A DNA stretch of 64,000 nucleotides from Lepraria neglecta. Its lineage: Eukaryota > Ascomycota > Lecanoromycetes > Lecanorales > Stereocaulaceae. The notes beneath the pieces are model-generated. The model worked only from the letters and a program-made list of their open reading frames with translations, made no database searches and was not told the origin of the DNA. This document shows positions 9,097-20,932 of the stretch, piece after piece; the stretch's first letter is position 1; the number at the start of each line of letters is the position of its first letter. The translations under genes and the position numbers were made by a program. The DNA is taken from NCBI GenBank assembly GCA_033220425.1, contig CM065646.1:4347501-4411500 (forward strand), in the 5' to 3' direction.

Positions 9097-12010
9097 GCAA
9101 GGGACTAGAAGAACGAAATGGCTGATCCCAGTGATCTCCCAAGCGCATTTGACAGGCATTCTGTCAGCACAGTGCGCACACCGATTCAGCATTTGGTTCA
9201 CTGAAAGTGGATTACGTTTTTGGATTGCGGCAGGAGTATTTGACTACGCCATTAGATATTAAGGTGTAATTCGAAGGATGAGCCTCGCCTGCAGTACATA
9301 GTATGTTCAAAATCCCTTCGAGACGAGAAGAAGTAGTAGGCCCACTCAGAGCTCGTTGTACCCCCTTCCTAAAGTCTAAGCCTATAGCTTTACCTTTCCT
9401 GCTCACTTCACAGACTCTTTCAATAGAAGGAAGAGCCCACCAAGACGCAATATGCAACAGTCCCAACATCTCGGCATGCGGTCAATGTTCTATAGTTCTA
9501 GAAGGCCTGAGTAAATTGTCAGTAAGACCCAAGACGGTGGAATCAAGAGTATTGGCTGACTTAGCATGGTATAGCTAGGGATGGAATATGGGGTAGGAAT
9601 TGTAGTAGGCATTTTGGTCGGAACGATTAGAGTCGTGGGAGTGATGAATGTTGTGGGAAATGGTGGAGCCGCTCTTGGAGCGATGTAGCCTGTCATGGCC
9701 GCTGTAGCGGTTGGATGGATTGGAATAGAGCCGCTGATGAATGGAATTGCTCGGGCCTGAGAATTGGTCAGTATGGACTGTGTATAAAATCTGTGGGAGG
9801 AAAAGGCCGACTGACAAGGGATATGAGGGCCAGAACCGGGATGATGGAGATTAAGGTGGACTTCATTATAAGTGTATGAATGAATGATCTTAGGAGAAAG
9901 TTTTCTTGAAAAGTTCAATCATACAAACGAGAGTGTATGCGAAATGGTGAAAAACGAAGGTTGAGGTACGAATGTCTGAAATGGATTCTGAGCGCAAGAT
10001 AATCTACTGTTTTATGGGCTTAGTCCCAGGTGTCTAAATTGCAATCCACATGCCCGATCACCAAAAGCTCACTAGAGCGCTCGCCAAAGAAGAACGCAGG
10101 GTTCATACAGGCGCGCTACAGAGCTGACAAGGGTCTCAGATCTTGTCCATGTAGCTGGTACATCGCCTCATGTTGACGGATACTTCACGATTTCTGTTTT
10201 TGCGACTTCCTCCTTCTTGCATGTAGAGGGTGGGTGACCTGTATGGTAAATGAGCTGTACGCACAGTGTAGATCAATATCTCGACAAACAACAATCAAGT
10301 CGAACCAGCTTCGAAGGACACACACTGTTGTAAGTCTTCCGTCGCTCAGTGAGGAACAATCAGGCCTGTCTCCTCTAAGGACTAGGAACAACAAAATTCT
10401 TAGAAGCGATACACGTAGCTGTCCTGTACAAACATGAGGGATGGTCTCTCAGCCAGGATGATAGCCTGTATTAAAATGATACGCCCGCTAGATTGTGCTA
10501 GTTAAGGAGATTCAGGGTTTTGATTGATCAGCAATGCACAATGCAAATTAGATATCTAAATGCGGTAAGACGCCAAGGAGACAGTACCATTACGGATACT
10601 AATCGGAGAAATCTACTTGGAGAGGATGTAGCAATCTTGGAGGGTCAGCCCATTCGAGACATGACACTACCAGCGGAACGAATCCGGCCGAGTGGGTCTA
10701 GCGGGGAAATCAATGATTGGATTGAATAAACATGCTGCACCTTCCGGAGGATGAACGTCCGAGATGTCATCCCTGAAAATTCCCACTCTAGATCCAACGG
10801 TTTGGATGGTTGGATGATAAATGACTTCCCATCTCGATGTTTATCATTCCGTTACTCATTGCTTTGGACGCTTCCTAGATTGCTGTCATTACATCAATTG
10901 GTCTCGAGTCCAGACGCAGGATAGTCAGCCTGCAGAACAATCTACAAGCTGAAAAGTCCATGCCCAGCGGACGCGTATCTTGGTACCCACCGCTTCATTG
11001 CAACTTTGCCTTCCGATCGCATCAGGCATCAAAACATCAGGATCGAGTGCAACGAATTATACCATGTTTCGGTCCGTCAGATTGAAAGTCCAAAGGCGCG
11101 GGTTCTTGGGATTTGTAGCAAGCAATGGATGGACAGTGCGCGCTGTTCCCAACGCCCGATTCGGCAGTGTACGCTTCTTCCTTTGCATTTTTCTCCTACC
11201 CTATCAGAATAGCCGGATGAAAGGCGTGAAGAGAGGCTTTAGAGCAGGTCCGGCGCGGGAACATCCGGCTTAGCGGCAAGGATTCGCGATCTCGACAAAT
11301 GCCTAAGCTCGACGAACTTGATCATTGCATCAACTCTTCAAATTTGGCGCTCTCATCTAAATCATTATTGCCATGTATAGCATGCGTCACTTGACCATTC
11401 GGATCATGTCTTGGACTCTGGACGTTCCTATTTGTGTACCAGCGTACCCAATGAGGCTTGGCCAATCAATTCGATGAAACGCGTCTTCAGCTAGCTCGAC
11501 CTAAATAGCAGCCGCCGAGCTTCTGCCAAACATCAACCACCGTTGAATAAAGACTCTTGCCTCACAAAGACATGAAACAAAATCTACTAAATCTAGTGAC
11601 CCCGGAGATGAGACTCTCCATCGCTTTTTCGAGCACGTCACAGCAGCCGCTGAATCACCTTGTCGTCTCGCTGAGGATGTCTGAAACAAGACATTGTTCA
11701 TCCAAGTCCAGCGTTTCACTGGTATAGAATCATCGATGGCCACATATATGAGTTTGAGTCGCGCACGTTTCGTGCATGTGTCAGGTTCTTTGATTTCCTT
11801 GTTGTCTGTGCTACAGTCTCTTTCGCGTTTCTAGATCTCACTCTCACAGTCTCTTCTCTGCATCTCTCGCGCTCTTTCGTCTATCATCACTCTCATTGAG
11901 TAATATTCTCCTTCGCATATCAGTTTTCTGGGCTCTAACATCTGTCCGCTGAGCGAGACCAAGCCCAGCTGATCGCTATTTTCTCTACATCTCCATTCCA
12001 GAGTTTCATT
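9097..12010. other. 2.9-kb stretch without a supportable gene
   Basis: Many short ORFs on both strands lack domains, signal peptides with coherent continuation, or paired splice signals that would join them. The minus-strand ORF at 9490-9918 is Pro/Thr/Ile-rich, and a plus-strand ORF at 10520-10729 reads 69 residues without motif; neither is convincing. The last few hundred bases before 12011 are CT-rich, as in fungal promoters and 5' leaders, and probably belong to the next gene. Confidence 0.5.
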
Positions 12011-14268
12011 ATGCGTTCCACAATAATCATACTGCTGGCAGTCTGCTCTAATATCATAGAGGCTGGACCTGTCCGACATCATGAGCGCTTTGTGCAGTAA
12101 GTACATCCAAGTGGGACCACAAGTATGAGCTCGACAGCTAACCCATCTGCAGACGTGATCTCGCTCCCCGATTCACAAACGAGTCAGCTGTATTCACTAC
12201 CTCAGAAAACCCCCAAACCTCGACACCTATCTCCATGTCTTCTACCTCGATAAGCTCTACCACAGACGCAGGCGCAGTTTCCTCTACACCCACAAGCCAA
12301 TCTTCTACCATACTCGCGCAGAGCCAACTTGCTTCTCCTTCTGCCTTCGCCGATAGCTCAACAGCTGCGACTCCTTCCTCGACGGATACAGCCAGTTCGA
12401 AAGCTGGTACACAATCTTCTGCGCAATCCACACCTTCCTTTGTGGCTCCGCCGGTTGTTGCGGGTGATGGAAGTGCGTCCCAAACGTCTGGTTCGGAGAC
12501 ATCCTCAGGAGCTTTGAAAACGTTCGCCAATACTGCCAGCAATGTTCAGGCTTCGTCAAGTGAACTTGCGTCAACATCTACACAAGCGACCAATACGCTC
12601 GACACTCAAACAGCGTCTGCATCTGCATCACTCGCTTCTTCCAACGCTGCTATCGTCCAGATCCCGGCCAAGAACACTTTCGAGTTTTCGCCCGTCACAA
12701 CTACTTCTAGTGTACCTAAACCTTCATCGACGATCCAGTACCCAAATGCCCAAAATGGCAACAATGCAATGGCTTCTGGCTTTAATCAGATATACAAGAC
12801 TCTGCAAGTGACATCCTCATGCGATGCTAGTGACAACAACCAGGCATTTGCTTGCATTGATGGAGAGCTGGCTCAGTGCCAAAGTGACGGAACTTACGTA
12901 TTGAAGTCCTGCCCCCAGGGTCAATCATGCTATGCGCTTCCCCTGTCTGGCAAGACTGGAGTGTCTGTCGAGTGCGCTGTTCCGAGCGGTGCAGCGAGTA
13001 GACTGGCTGCTCAACCATCGTCAGCTTCTCCAGATACTCTGGCTGCCTCACAGGCGCCGTCGATGATTCAAGCGCCAGCATCTTCTCCCAATGCTGAGTC
13101 CGTCTCCCAGGCGGCATCGACCGGGCAAAGTCCTACATCTATCACTCAGGCGTCATCGAGTACTCCGAGTCCTACACAGCAGCAGAATGGAAACATGCAA
13201 GGTGGTGGTCTCGTTGCGGGAGGTTTCAATACACCCCCAACGAGCACCGTGCAGCAGCAAGCTCAAACGACAGCTTCATCGCCTTCGGCGACAGCGGACT
13301 CGCAAAGCCAGACAGAATCTGTTGCTTCTCAACTTGCAGCGACCTTCCCACCAGCTAGAGCGACCGAGCAAAGCCAGTCGCAACTCATGACGTTTCAGGG
13401 AGAAGCTCCCGCCCCCACAGCTTCGCGGACTCCAGATGCCCAGGCTGTTGAACAGTCCTTGTCGCAGGCTGCCTCAGATGCGTCCACGACTCGCCAGGTA
13501 GAAGCTCCTACCATAGCCGCACAGACCGCAGTTTCCAAGCCTGTTGATCAGTCCTTCTCGTCACAAGGTTCAAAAGCCTCACCAACTTTCCAGTCTGCAG
13601 CTGCTACTCCTCAGTCAGAAGCTTCCACCACCGCCTCGCAGACCGACAATGCCAAGCCTGGTGATCAGTTTTCCTCTCCAAAATCCGCGTCACAAGCCTC
13701 TCCGTCGCCTGAAGCCTCACAGACTGCGGATGCCAATCCTGCAGACCAGTCCTCGTCTTCGAAGGCCACCTCAAGCTCAGAAGCGTCACCGACCGCCGAA
13801 GGTGTCGGAGGTTTTATCTTCACACCCTTCAGCCAGCAGCCCTCGGCCTCGTCTACTCCGCAGCACGACGAACACCAGGCAAACCCCACTGAAAACAACG
13901 CACCAACTTCGACCCCCCAGCCCTCAGCACTCGCTCAAGAAGTCCCAGCAGCCGCCAAAGACAATCAGCCATCACCCGCTCCTCATTCTGACCAGGCAAG
14001 CCCACAGGCCACCCAGAATGCAACGCCAACTCAGAGTGCGCAGGGGGAAGGGATCACCATCATTCCTCTTGGTCCGGGTGACTCGAACAACAATAACAAC
14101 CAGGATGCCAATCACCCGAGTGGCAATAGCCCTGGTAGCAGCAATTCGGGAGGCAATGCGGCTGCAAACGAGAAGCTCGTTGTTAATCAAGGGGGCAGCG
14201 CCCGCATTTACATCACGGTCACTACCACTGTCACAACCACAGCCTACACCGCAGCACCGACCGCTTGA
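12011..14268 (+). CDS. Secreted Ser/Thr-rich (mucin-like) protein with a CBM19-like cysteine module
   Basis: Exon 1 (12011-12096) encodes the signal peptide MRSTIIILLAVCSNIIEAG. A 56-nt intron (GTAAGT..CTAAC..CTGCAG) leads to exon 2 (12153-14268), giving 733 residues. After about 220 residues of Ser/Thr/Ala-rich sequence a compact six-cysteine module begins near residue 252 (SSCDASDN, FACIDGELAQC, SCPQGQSCYA, VECAVP). Its spacing resembles CBM19 chitin-binding domains found in fungal chitinases and wall proteins. The remaining 430 residues are low-complexity with degenerate repeats built on QTA(D/N)A.P.DQSSSS and SQA. The C-terminus ends in a Thr/Val-rich stretch without a GPI signal. Heavy O-glycosylation and wall or extracellular location are inferred. 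No catalytic domain is visible. The CBM19 assignment is by cysteine pattern only. Confidence 0.82.
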
Positions 14269-14530
14269 TACCCCACATTCGTTTGCATATTAGCGGCATT
14301 GTTTGGCGTTTGAAAAAGGCTAGCCTAGATGGCATATAGATTCCCACTGACTGCATACAGTCTTTGCGCTTTGTTAGCTAGAATTTTTGTAATCCTGTCA
14401 ATTGAATTTACTTCATCATCGGTTCAAGCATCAAAAGAATCTTTCATCATTTTCGTGATCCACATATATATACCACTATGACCTGCTTACTTCCGTAGAT
14501 TCCCAAAGAAGATATACAACCCGCAACCCC

Positions 14531-15444
14531 CTAAGCCGCCGCAGCAAGCGCATTAATCCAAGCCCCCAACCTATACCCCCCCTTCGCAATCTGCAAGTCA
14601 ATATACGGCAACGCCCCAGTATAATAACTCCCATCCAACTCCATCCCCGTCTCATTAGCCTTAAGCACATACTGGCAATTCAACGCATTTGCATCCTGCG
14701 CCCAGCTCAACGCACACTGACTCGCCGTAGCCACATTATCACAACTAATCCACCCAGCCTTCTGACTACTGTAACTCCCCGTATCAATCATCGCAATCAA
14801 CTTATTCGAAAACGCCGTCAGCGTAGCCGTAGAATTTGACCCCCCAGCGGCTTTTTCCACCATCTGCGTATCCCAGCATGCATGCAGGTTTGTGGGGGTG
14901 CCGTCCCAGGTTACGGATATGTCGTTGCCGCCTACGGCTTCGGCTTCGTCGTGGAGCGGTTGCGTTATGTCGCCGATGAAATGGATTAGGAATTCCATTG
15001 CTTCTTTTGTGTTTTCGACGGATAGGTGGCTGTCTTGGACGCGTTGCGTGTAGTTTGTTATCGCGGAGACGACGCAGCCGGTTGGGCCGCAGTCGCGGGC
15101 GAGGTTGACGCTGCAGGAGGAGGGGGGTGTGTCTTCTGCGTCTATGAAGCTGTGGAGGCACGATGGGTCAGCACTGGGTAAACGAAGGCTCGCACCCTCT
15201 GATGTGCTTACTGATATGGCGCGCTGAATCTCCCAACGGTCGTGTAGCGGTAGTTGTCTGCCCAGCTGGCTACGGAGGCCATCGTCACGCCTGCACCTAG
15301 TTTGCTCGAGACGTAGGTTTTGCCTGCCTCAGTGAGGTAGTGGTTTGCTATTGTTGCGATGGTTGCATGCCCGACGACGCCCCAGGCGTGTGCATTTGGG
15401 GCTGATAGCAGCAAAGGAAGCGCAAGAGACGAGTAGAGATGCAT
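14531..15444 (-). CDS. Secreted S1/P1-type single-strand nuclease
   Basis: Two exons, 15444-15212 and 15149-14531 (intron GTAAGC..CACAG, 62 nt), encode 283 residues. The signal peptide ends at AHA and the mature chain begins WGVVGH, the family's N-terminal Trp and His zinc ligands. Other expected ligand motifs follow: ASWADNYR, YHFIDAED restored exactly at the splice junction, HFIGDITQPLHDEAE and NLHACWDTQ. The family are trinuclear-zinc enzymes that cleave single-stranded DNA and RNA and 3'-nucleotides outside the cell, often for phosphate and nucleotide scavenging. An upstream in-frame ATG at 15471 would add nine residues before the signal peptide; 15444 gives the better signal sequence. 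The gene is convergent with the mucin-like gene, 262 bases away. Confidence 0.93.
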
Positions 15445-16552
15445 AACTGTGGAGGTAATGAAACGATGCAAGAATACAGAGGTCTATTCTGCGACTTTAT
15501 ATACGGAAAGGTACTTGAGCAGAGGAAGCCTTGCCTTGCGTCACCTCTGTGGGAGTCCATAATGTTCATATACCTCCCCCCATCTCCAAATCACATGTCA
15601 AATCGAGCCCACTGCAAGTGCGCATGCCTCATTCGTCTAGCCTATGTCCCCAATCTCGGACCTGAGTCCTCAAGTTTCAGTGCTGGGAGAGTCAGGTGCC
15701 TGGATGACAGGCAGAGGACGACCTGGCGGTCCACCAAGCGTCATCCCAGCGGCCCATCCCACCAATCCCGTGCTCGCTGCAGGCACGGTCCGTGAGCGGA
15801 TTGGTTCTCATGGACATTATCTTCTTGGCAGGTCCGGTTGCCGAGGAGTGTGTTGATGCACGCAATGGAGCTGGAGGTTGTCGTTGGTTGAAGGTTGGCA
15901 AGCGCCTGGAGGCGAAGCCCGGAATAGCAACAGCTTGGGACGGAGCGCCTAGCCGGAGGCGGAAGGAAGGTTGGGTGGATGCCAAGGCGTGGATGCTCCT
16001 GCTAGGCAGATCTCACAGTACAGCACTTGAACTTGTCAAGTGGAATATATGCAGCATCAAAGTTAAACGCATGAGTATTTGATTGTGCCTATTTTACAGT
16101 GATAGTCTTCGCGCTGTGTCTGCGAAAAATGGCATGATGTTAAATAAAAGTACATGATGGATGATAACGTCCTCTTCTCTCCGAATTCGCTCTCTCAGGT
16201 TGCGTGTATCCGTTGACCATCTTCCTTAAGAAAAAGAAATACTATGTGACGCTTGCCCGACAAGTGATTTTGCTAGCATGAGAGCTCGTAGCGTAGCTGC
16301 CTGCCCTTGAACTTCGCAGTGCGTGATCGAATGAAAATACATGAAGAAGGCCAACGGCCTCAAGCCTGACATCGCATACAATGGTGCGTGTCCGTGAAAT
16401 CGCTGTTCTCTCAAGACGTTCCTGCGAAAGCGCGCTCAAAAGGCATTTAGATGCCCTAAGCACATGTAATGAATTTCTCTGACCCCTATCATTTTCCTCT
16501 TCCTTTTTTGAACGCCAGGTACGATACCCCTTCAAACCTCCGAATTGAATCC
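15445..16552. other. Intergenic: nuclease promoter side and 3' flank of the Zn2Cys6 gene
   Basis: About 1.1 kb. ORFs on both strands have no recognisable motif. Nothing specific seen. Confidence 0.4.
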
Positions 16553-18619
16553 CTAAGCCTGGGCGAATCTGGCTTGATGTTCTTGTAGATCGGCCCAATA
16601 TCTCGATTGAGCCTGCTCGTCGTCCTCAAAAGCCTCCCGGCCCTCTGGTGCGCGCTCCAACTGCATTAAAATACTCAAAGACCTACTGAGGTGATCCTCG
16701 GCTCTCAATGCGAGAGCGCCTTTGCGTACGTGCGGTGAATCGAGGAGCGTGGATGCGATTTGACGGATCTTGTTGATGAAGCTGGCGCCATTGGGTCCCA
16801 TGTTAATCTGGTTCATGGATCCGAGAAGGGCAAGGAAGCTCTTGACAATTTCTTCCCTCTCATTGGCCATATCGCCTTCGGTCATCGTGGAGTGATTCTG
16901 AGATGAACTGTACTTTTCCAGTAATGGGGCTATCAAGCCTGGCGAAGGATTCCTCGAATGATCACGTTTCTCCGCGTCGCGAAGATTCCAATATTTCTCA
17001 ACAAGATACAAGCGGGTTGAAAGTTGGCTAGCGTAGATGTTGGCTTTCTCGATTTCGAATTGAACCCTGCTACGCTCGCCGGGTCGTGTCCAGTCAACAG
17101 GTCTATTGTCCAAACCACTGCTAGCGTAATTAATTAGCTCTTGGGCTCCGGAGAGACCTGAGGCTGGAGATGGGTACTTCTGGGTCCGTGGATGTGCTGA
17201 TGAATCTTCAAAATGGAGCACTATTTCCGAGGGGAGCTGTCCCAGTACTTGCTTGACCGCGTGTAAGGAGCGCTCCAAGACGCTCTTCTGTTGCTCCCAA
17301 TTGACCAGTTCGTCAACACCGTAAAGGGATTCCATTGTGACTAGGTCGTTGTAAGTGGTGTACATTCGCACATTTGCATTGAAAGCCGTAAGCTCGGAAA
17401 CATAATTCGAAGATTGTTGAAGAATGTGAGTCGGCGTCAGGTATGCGTCATCAACCTCCACTGGTAGAGGTGGATATGGTTCGGACTTGGTAGCTGGTGG
17501 AATCGGCAGTTCCCACTGCGACACACCAAGCTGCTGAAGTGATCGAGCGCTGACGAACATGACCCAGAAAGTTCGTCTATAGATTTCCTGCATCAACAAG
17601 TCGACACCACCAGATTGTGGTCCCTCAAAAGCATGCCCGTTTGTAGTCATCCTTGCTTGGGGAGCTCCGCCAGGCCGAGGTTGCACGGTTGTTATATTGG
17701 GCTTGTGTGCTCCAAGGGTCGTCAATATGGTAAGGCATTGTCTAAAGTACATAATGCACGATGGTCGGTTGAATGTGTAGACGCCTGTAAGGCCGAGCAG
17801 GTAGTTGGTCACAGCGTCATGAATGGTAAAGGCCCGATCCAAGTATCCCACACTCTGGGCCTCGTTGGCGACTTTATGACATCTCTCCACCAAGCTCATG
17901 GAGTTGGGAAACGGATTTTCCGTATTAGAATGCCGAGCCGCTTGTTCCAGTTTCCGGGGAAAGCTGGCCACCACGCATCCGACCATCGCAGCCAACATGG
18001 CGAGGAACGTCGTATTGGTCATGTCTTCTCGTCGTTCGAAAGCGGTGCGGAAAGATTGTTCATGGGGGAACGGAACCAGGGGATGTATGTAGATGAAGTA
18101 ATCGTCGATTAGATATTGGAGGATCGGCATAGGGCAGATTGCCTCTGCGTACAAAGCTTGTTGCTGCGAAAAAGACGCGAGTGTATGTGCGGCATGCGTG
18201 GGTGAAGAAGGCTGCGAGCGTCCTGGAATGCCTGGCGATTCATATCTGCCCCTCTTGATGCCCTGGGCAACCTTGTTGGGGGGTCCACGGCGTTTGCTCG
18301 GTCGAAGAAAGGTGCATTCTATATCGAGCCCTTGGCACGCCTTGCATGGCGGGCCTGATTCGTCACATTTTACCTTGCGTTGGGAGCAAGCATCGCAAGC
18401 CTTGCGTAAGCGAGCTTTGCCTTCACCTGTGTGCCCCTCTTTCGAGCTCTTCGGCGTCGGTGGAGGTGGAGGTGGACCTTGAGCATGGCCAAGCTGAGGG
18501 TCAACATTTGCGTAGACCGGGGCGTGGTGCGGCGCGTTTCCCGGTGTTTCAGAGAGTGGAGGATATTGCTGAGGAGGGGTTTGCTGATGTAGCATTGGTG
18601 TGTTGGCGTATGCAGCCAT
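16553..18619 (-). CDS. Zn2Cys6 fungal-type transcription factor
   Basis: A single exon of 688 residues. After a Pro/Gln-rich leader the binuclear zinc cluster lies at residues 75-102 (CDACSQRKVKC, CKACQGLDIEC; six cysteines with spacing C-x2-C-x6-C-x6-C-x2-C-x6-C), followed by the basic linker RPSKRRGPPNK. The middle of the protein (about 160-420, with LIDDYFIYIHPLVPFPHEQS and YRRTFWVMFVSARSLQQLG) fits the fungal-specific transcription factor domain. The RRGPP linker after the cluster is shared with a subgroup of these factors, but I cannot name the target pathway. It faces the small secreted-protein gene across a 1.2-kb divergent interval, which says nothing firm about regulation. The frame is uninterrupted. 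Confidence 0.93.
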   Translation of the reverse strand: MAAYANTPMLHQQTPPQQYPPLSETPGNAPHHAPVYANVDPQLGHAQGPPPPPPTPKSSKEGHTGEGKARLRKACDACSQRKVKCDESGPPCKACQGLDIECTFLRPSKRRGPPNKVAQGIKRGRYESPGIPGRSQPSSPTHAAHTLASFSQQQALYAEAICPMPILQYLIDDYFIYIHPLVPFPHEQSFRTAFERREDMTNTTFLAMLAAMVGCVVASFPRKLEQAARHSNTENPFPNSMSLVERCHKVANEAQSVGYLDRAFTIHDAVTNYLLGLTGVYTFNRPSCIMYFRQCLTILTTLGAHKPNITTVQPRPGGAPQARMTTNGHAFEGPQSGGVDLLMQEIYRRTFWVMFVSARSLQQLGVSQWELPIPPATKSEPYPPLPVEVDDAYLTPTHILQQSSNYVSELTAFNANVRMYTTYNDLVTMESLYGVDELVNWEQQKSVLERSLHAVKQVLGQLPSEIVLHFEDSSAHPRTQKYPSPASGLSGAQELINYASSGLDNRPVDWTRPGERSRVQFEIEKANIYASQLSTRLYLVEKYWNLRDAEKRDHSRNPSPGLIAPLLEKYSSSQNHSTMTEGDMANEREEIVKSFLALLGSMNQINMGPNGASFINKIRQIASTLLDSPHVRKGALALRAEDHLSRSLSILMQLERAPEGREAFEDDEQAQSRYWADLQEHQARFAQA

Positions 18620-19793
18620 AATGGCCGAGATTCAACCGTCGGGAAGCTCACTAGCTGAACCTGGTCAACTGTGATCCTCTAGCTAGAGAGAAACAGATAT
18701 TAACAGTATCGCGTGTCCGGTGAGCGCTTTAAACACGTGGTTAAGTGTCAGCCATAATGGGCCGAGGGACAGATGTGGAATTATGTGTAGCAAAGTGTGA
18801 AAAACACGATCAGATGGTCAAAAAGTGAGCTTTCAAAATAATACCGCCAAGACTTGGTTAGCCCGGTGAAAAGCCGAAAAATCCCGAGGTCCATGCGAGT
18901 CCGGGGAAGGTTTAGCCGGGAAAGCTTGAACTGACAACAAAATTGAAAGACGAGATCGATTCCTGATTCCTTCCCTGAGTCCTCTGTATATCTATTCTCT
19001 TCGGCATAATAATTCCTCCGTCGACACGTATACTGTTGATCTTCGCCTTGCTCTCATTTTTGGACTTGAGCACCTGTGATTTTCAACACTTCAAACCACC
19101 GTCCCTCTACGGAGTACTTTCTGTTAGATATCAATGATGTCAGTAGTCTACATACGAAATGAGAGAAGATCCTGAGGCTGTGTGTCAATTAAATGAGCAG
19201 AGACCGGTCGCGCGAAAGTATGCCGCCGCGTACAAGCTTTCTGCAGAGGTACCGAACAAAGTCTTTGACAGCCGTTCTGTCCTTCCCAATAGCCAATGCT
19301 TTGGCCGGAATACGATAGTGCCACCTCTGAAGTAAGGGATTCGGGATGAAAGAACGGACAAGTACCGGGTCAAGAGGAAAAGCGCAAGCTCTGCCTCATG
19401 AAGCAAAGAATGTTGGATGACGGTGTCCTTTGCCCTTCCTCATGTATGATATTATCGATCACAAAATTTCGGCTTCATATTGTCATTGCGGCAATCTGCA
19501 CCTGATCAACGTCCTGTGGACAATTACGAAGTTGGGACATCAATCGCCTTCGTGGTTTGAACAAGCGCTCAGAAGCTCAGCTATAAAGGAAAGATACCAA
19601 CAATACTAAGCATCTATCAAGAATCCTTGTATTTCCAATTTTGACCTTAGTAATGTCGCGATATTACCTCTTTCTAGACAAACCATAGCATTACAAGACT
19701 AGATATAATGCTCTTCGACAGCGTCTGCCTGCCTTAAGATTGGACCATCAACCAGCAGACCAGCTCAACGAAATAACACATACCAAACAATCG
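18620..19793. other. Divergent intergenic region, 1.2 kb
   Basis: Separates the Zn2Cys6 gene and the small secreted-protein gene, so it should hold both promoters. CT-rich tracts occur around 18960-19110. No specific operator recognised. Confidence 0.45.
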
Positions 19794-20394
19794 ATGACAG
19801 CAATGCGCATTCTCTACCTTACCGGCCTTCTCCTCCCCTTCACCTCCGGATACACAAGATTCGATCCCGACGATCCCATGATATTCTCCGCCGTGAAATA
19901 TGGGCGGGCCAATCCTCCTATTTATTAATCACCACCTGGCCCTTACCCAATGCATACCCAACCCCAACGTTGCTGCTATAAACCAAAATGCCATCGAACT
20001 CACCCCCTCAGTAGTAAAGTCCTGTTCTTTCTATCGAACCCTCGGCGGGGTGGAGCAGCTTGACTTCAGCGCGAACAACAATCCGCCTGTTCTTCCATCA
20101 GTTGCGAACACGACCACGGCAGCGACGCTTGCGCCTCCTCCAGGAGCTGGCCACGTTGGGCCTACAACCTGGGCTACACCTGATATGGCCCAGATGGTTT
20201 CAATGGCCGAGTGTCAAATGAATGGTCTAGCGTCCGCTGAGGCTTCTAAGAATATAGGAGTTCCATCGAACTGTCAGAAGAAGAGACAGTGTACCAATTT
20301 TGTGTGGATTGGGACGGATGGAAGTCAAGGCAATTGTCACACGCTGCCGAACGATATGGAGGCTGATTGTTGGAATATATGGGTTCATGGATAG
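19794..20394 (+). CDS. Small secreted cysteine-containing protein, unknown function
   Basis: The N-terminus MTAMRILYLTGLLLPFTSG (alternative start 19803) is a signal peptide, followed by YTRFDPDDPMIFSA. The frame then closes, and a second frame, carrying SCSFYRTLGGVEQLDFSANN and ending with six cysteines (AECQM, SNCQKKRQC, GNCHTL, ADCWNIW), runs to the stop at 20392-20394. A phase-0 intron 19893-20019 (GTGAAA..TAAAG) joins them into 158 residues. The donor is ordinary but the acceptor and branch point are weak, so a frameshift in a decayed gene is the alternative. Size and cysteines would suit a secreted or effector-like protein, but no family is recognised. Confidence 0.5.
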
Positions 20395-20932
20395 GTGGGG
20401 GGACAGGGCGGATGGTTGCTTTAGTCGTGGACATCTGGTTGGATCTTGGCAAATTTTGTGGGCTTTTCCTTTTGTCATCGATTAAGTTGTCTTTATCTAA
20501 GCATACGAGCGTCGCAATATTGTTTTGTCGTGTTGTGTAGCAGTAATAGTCTCGATGTTGAAGCTTCTTTTTATGTCAACTAAGTAGTACTTGTGACGGC
20601 GTAATGTTCAAGACTTGGTAATCTAGTAACTTCGATGGTAGCATGATGGTGGTCCCATGCGAAATTCGAACAGATTACGCATCAAACGATGGAATCTCCT
20701 GACGTAATTAAGATGGCATGTTTGATATTTCACTGAGCCATCATGGATGTACATGTATCTCTAGAGTATTCGGAATAAAATGGAACAAACTGCAAGCAAG
20801 TTCAGCCGTTGACCCAAAAATGCTTTCTCATCAATCGCGGTATCTAGCCTTTATGCGGAATGTCTTCGTTTAGAATATCGGACACCAAGCCCCATATCCT
20901 TCTTCTATTCCTCAGGCCTAAAGGCATCTCGC
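20395..20932. other. Convergent intergenic region
   Basis: 3' flanks of two converging genes. AT-rich and without recognisable features. Confidence 0.4.

Noticed and set aside
9490-9918. Minus-strand Pro/Thr/Ile-rich ORF of 142 codons
   Set aside because: No domain, no signal peptide and no splice continuation; composition follows the local sequence skew.
10520-10729. Plus-strand 69-codon ORF in the gene desert
   Set aside because: Nothing but openness supports it; no motif or neighbouring exon recognised.
12138-12542. Minus-strand 134-codon ORF rich in Glu/Val/Ala
   Set aside because: Antisense to the Ser/Thr-rich exon; its composition is a by-product of Ser/Thr/Ala codons.
13544-14293. 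Plus-strand 249-codon ORF rich in Pro/Arg/Gln
   Set aside because: Out-of-frame shadow of the mucin-like coding sequence.
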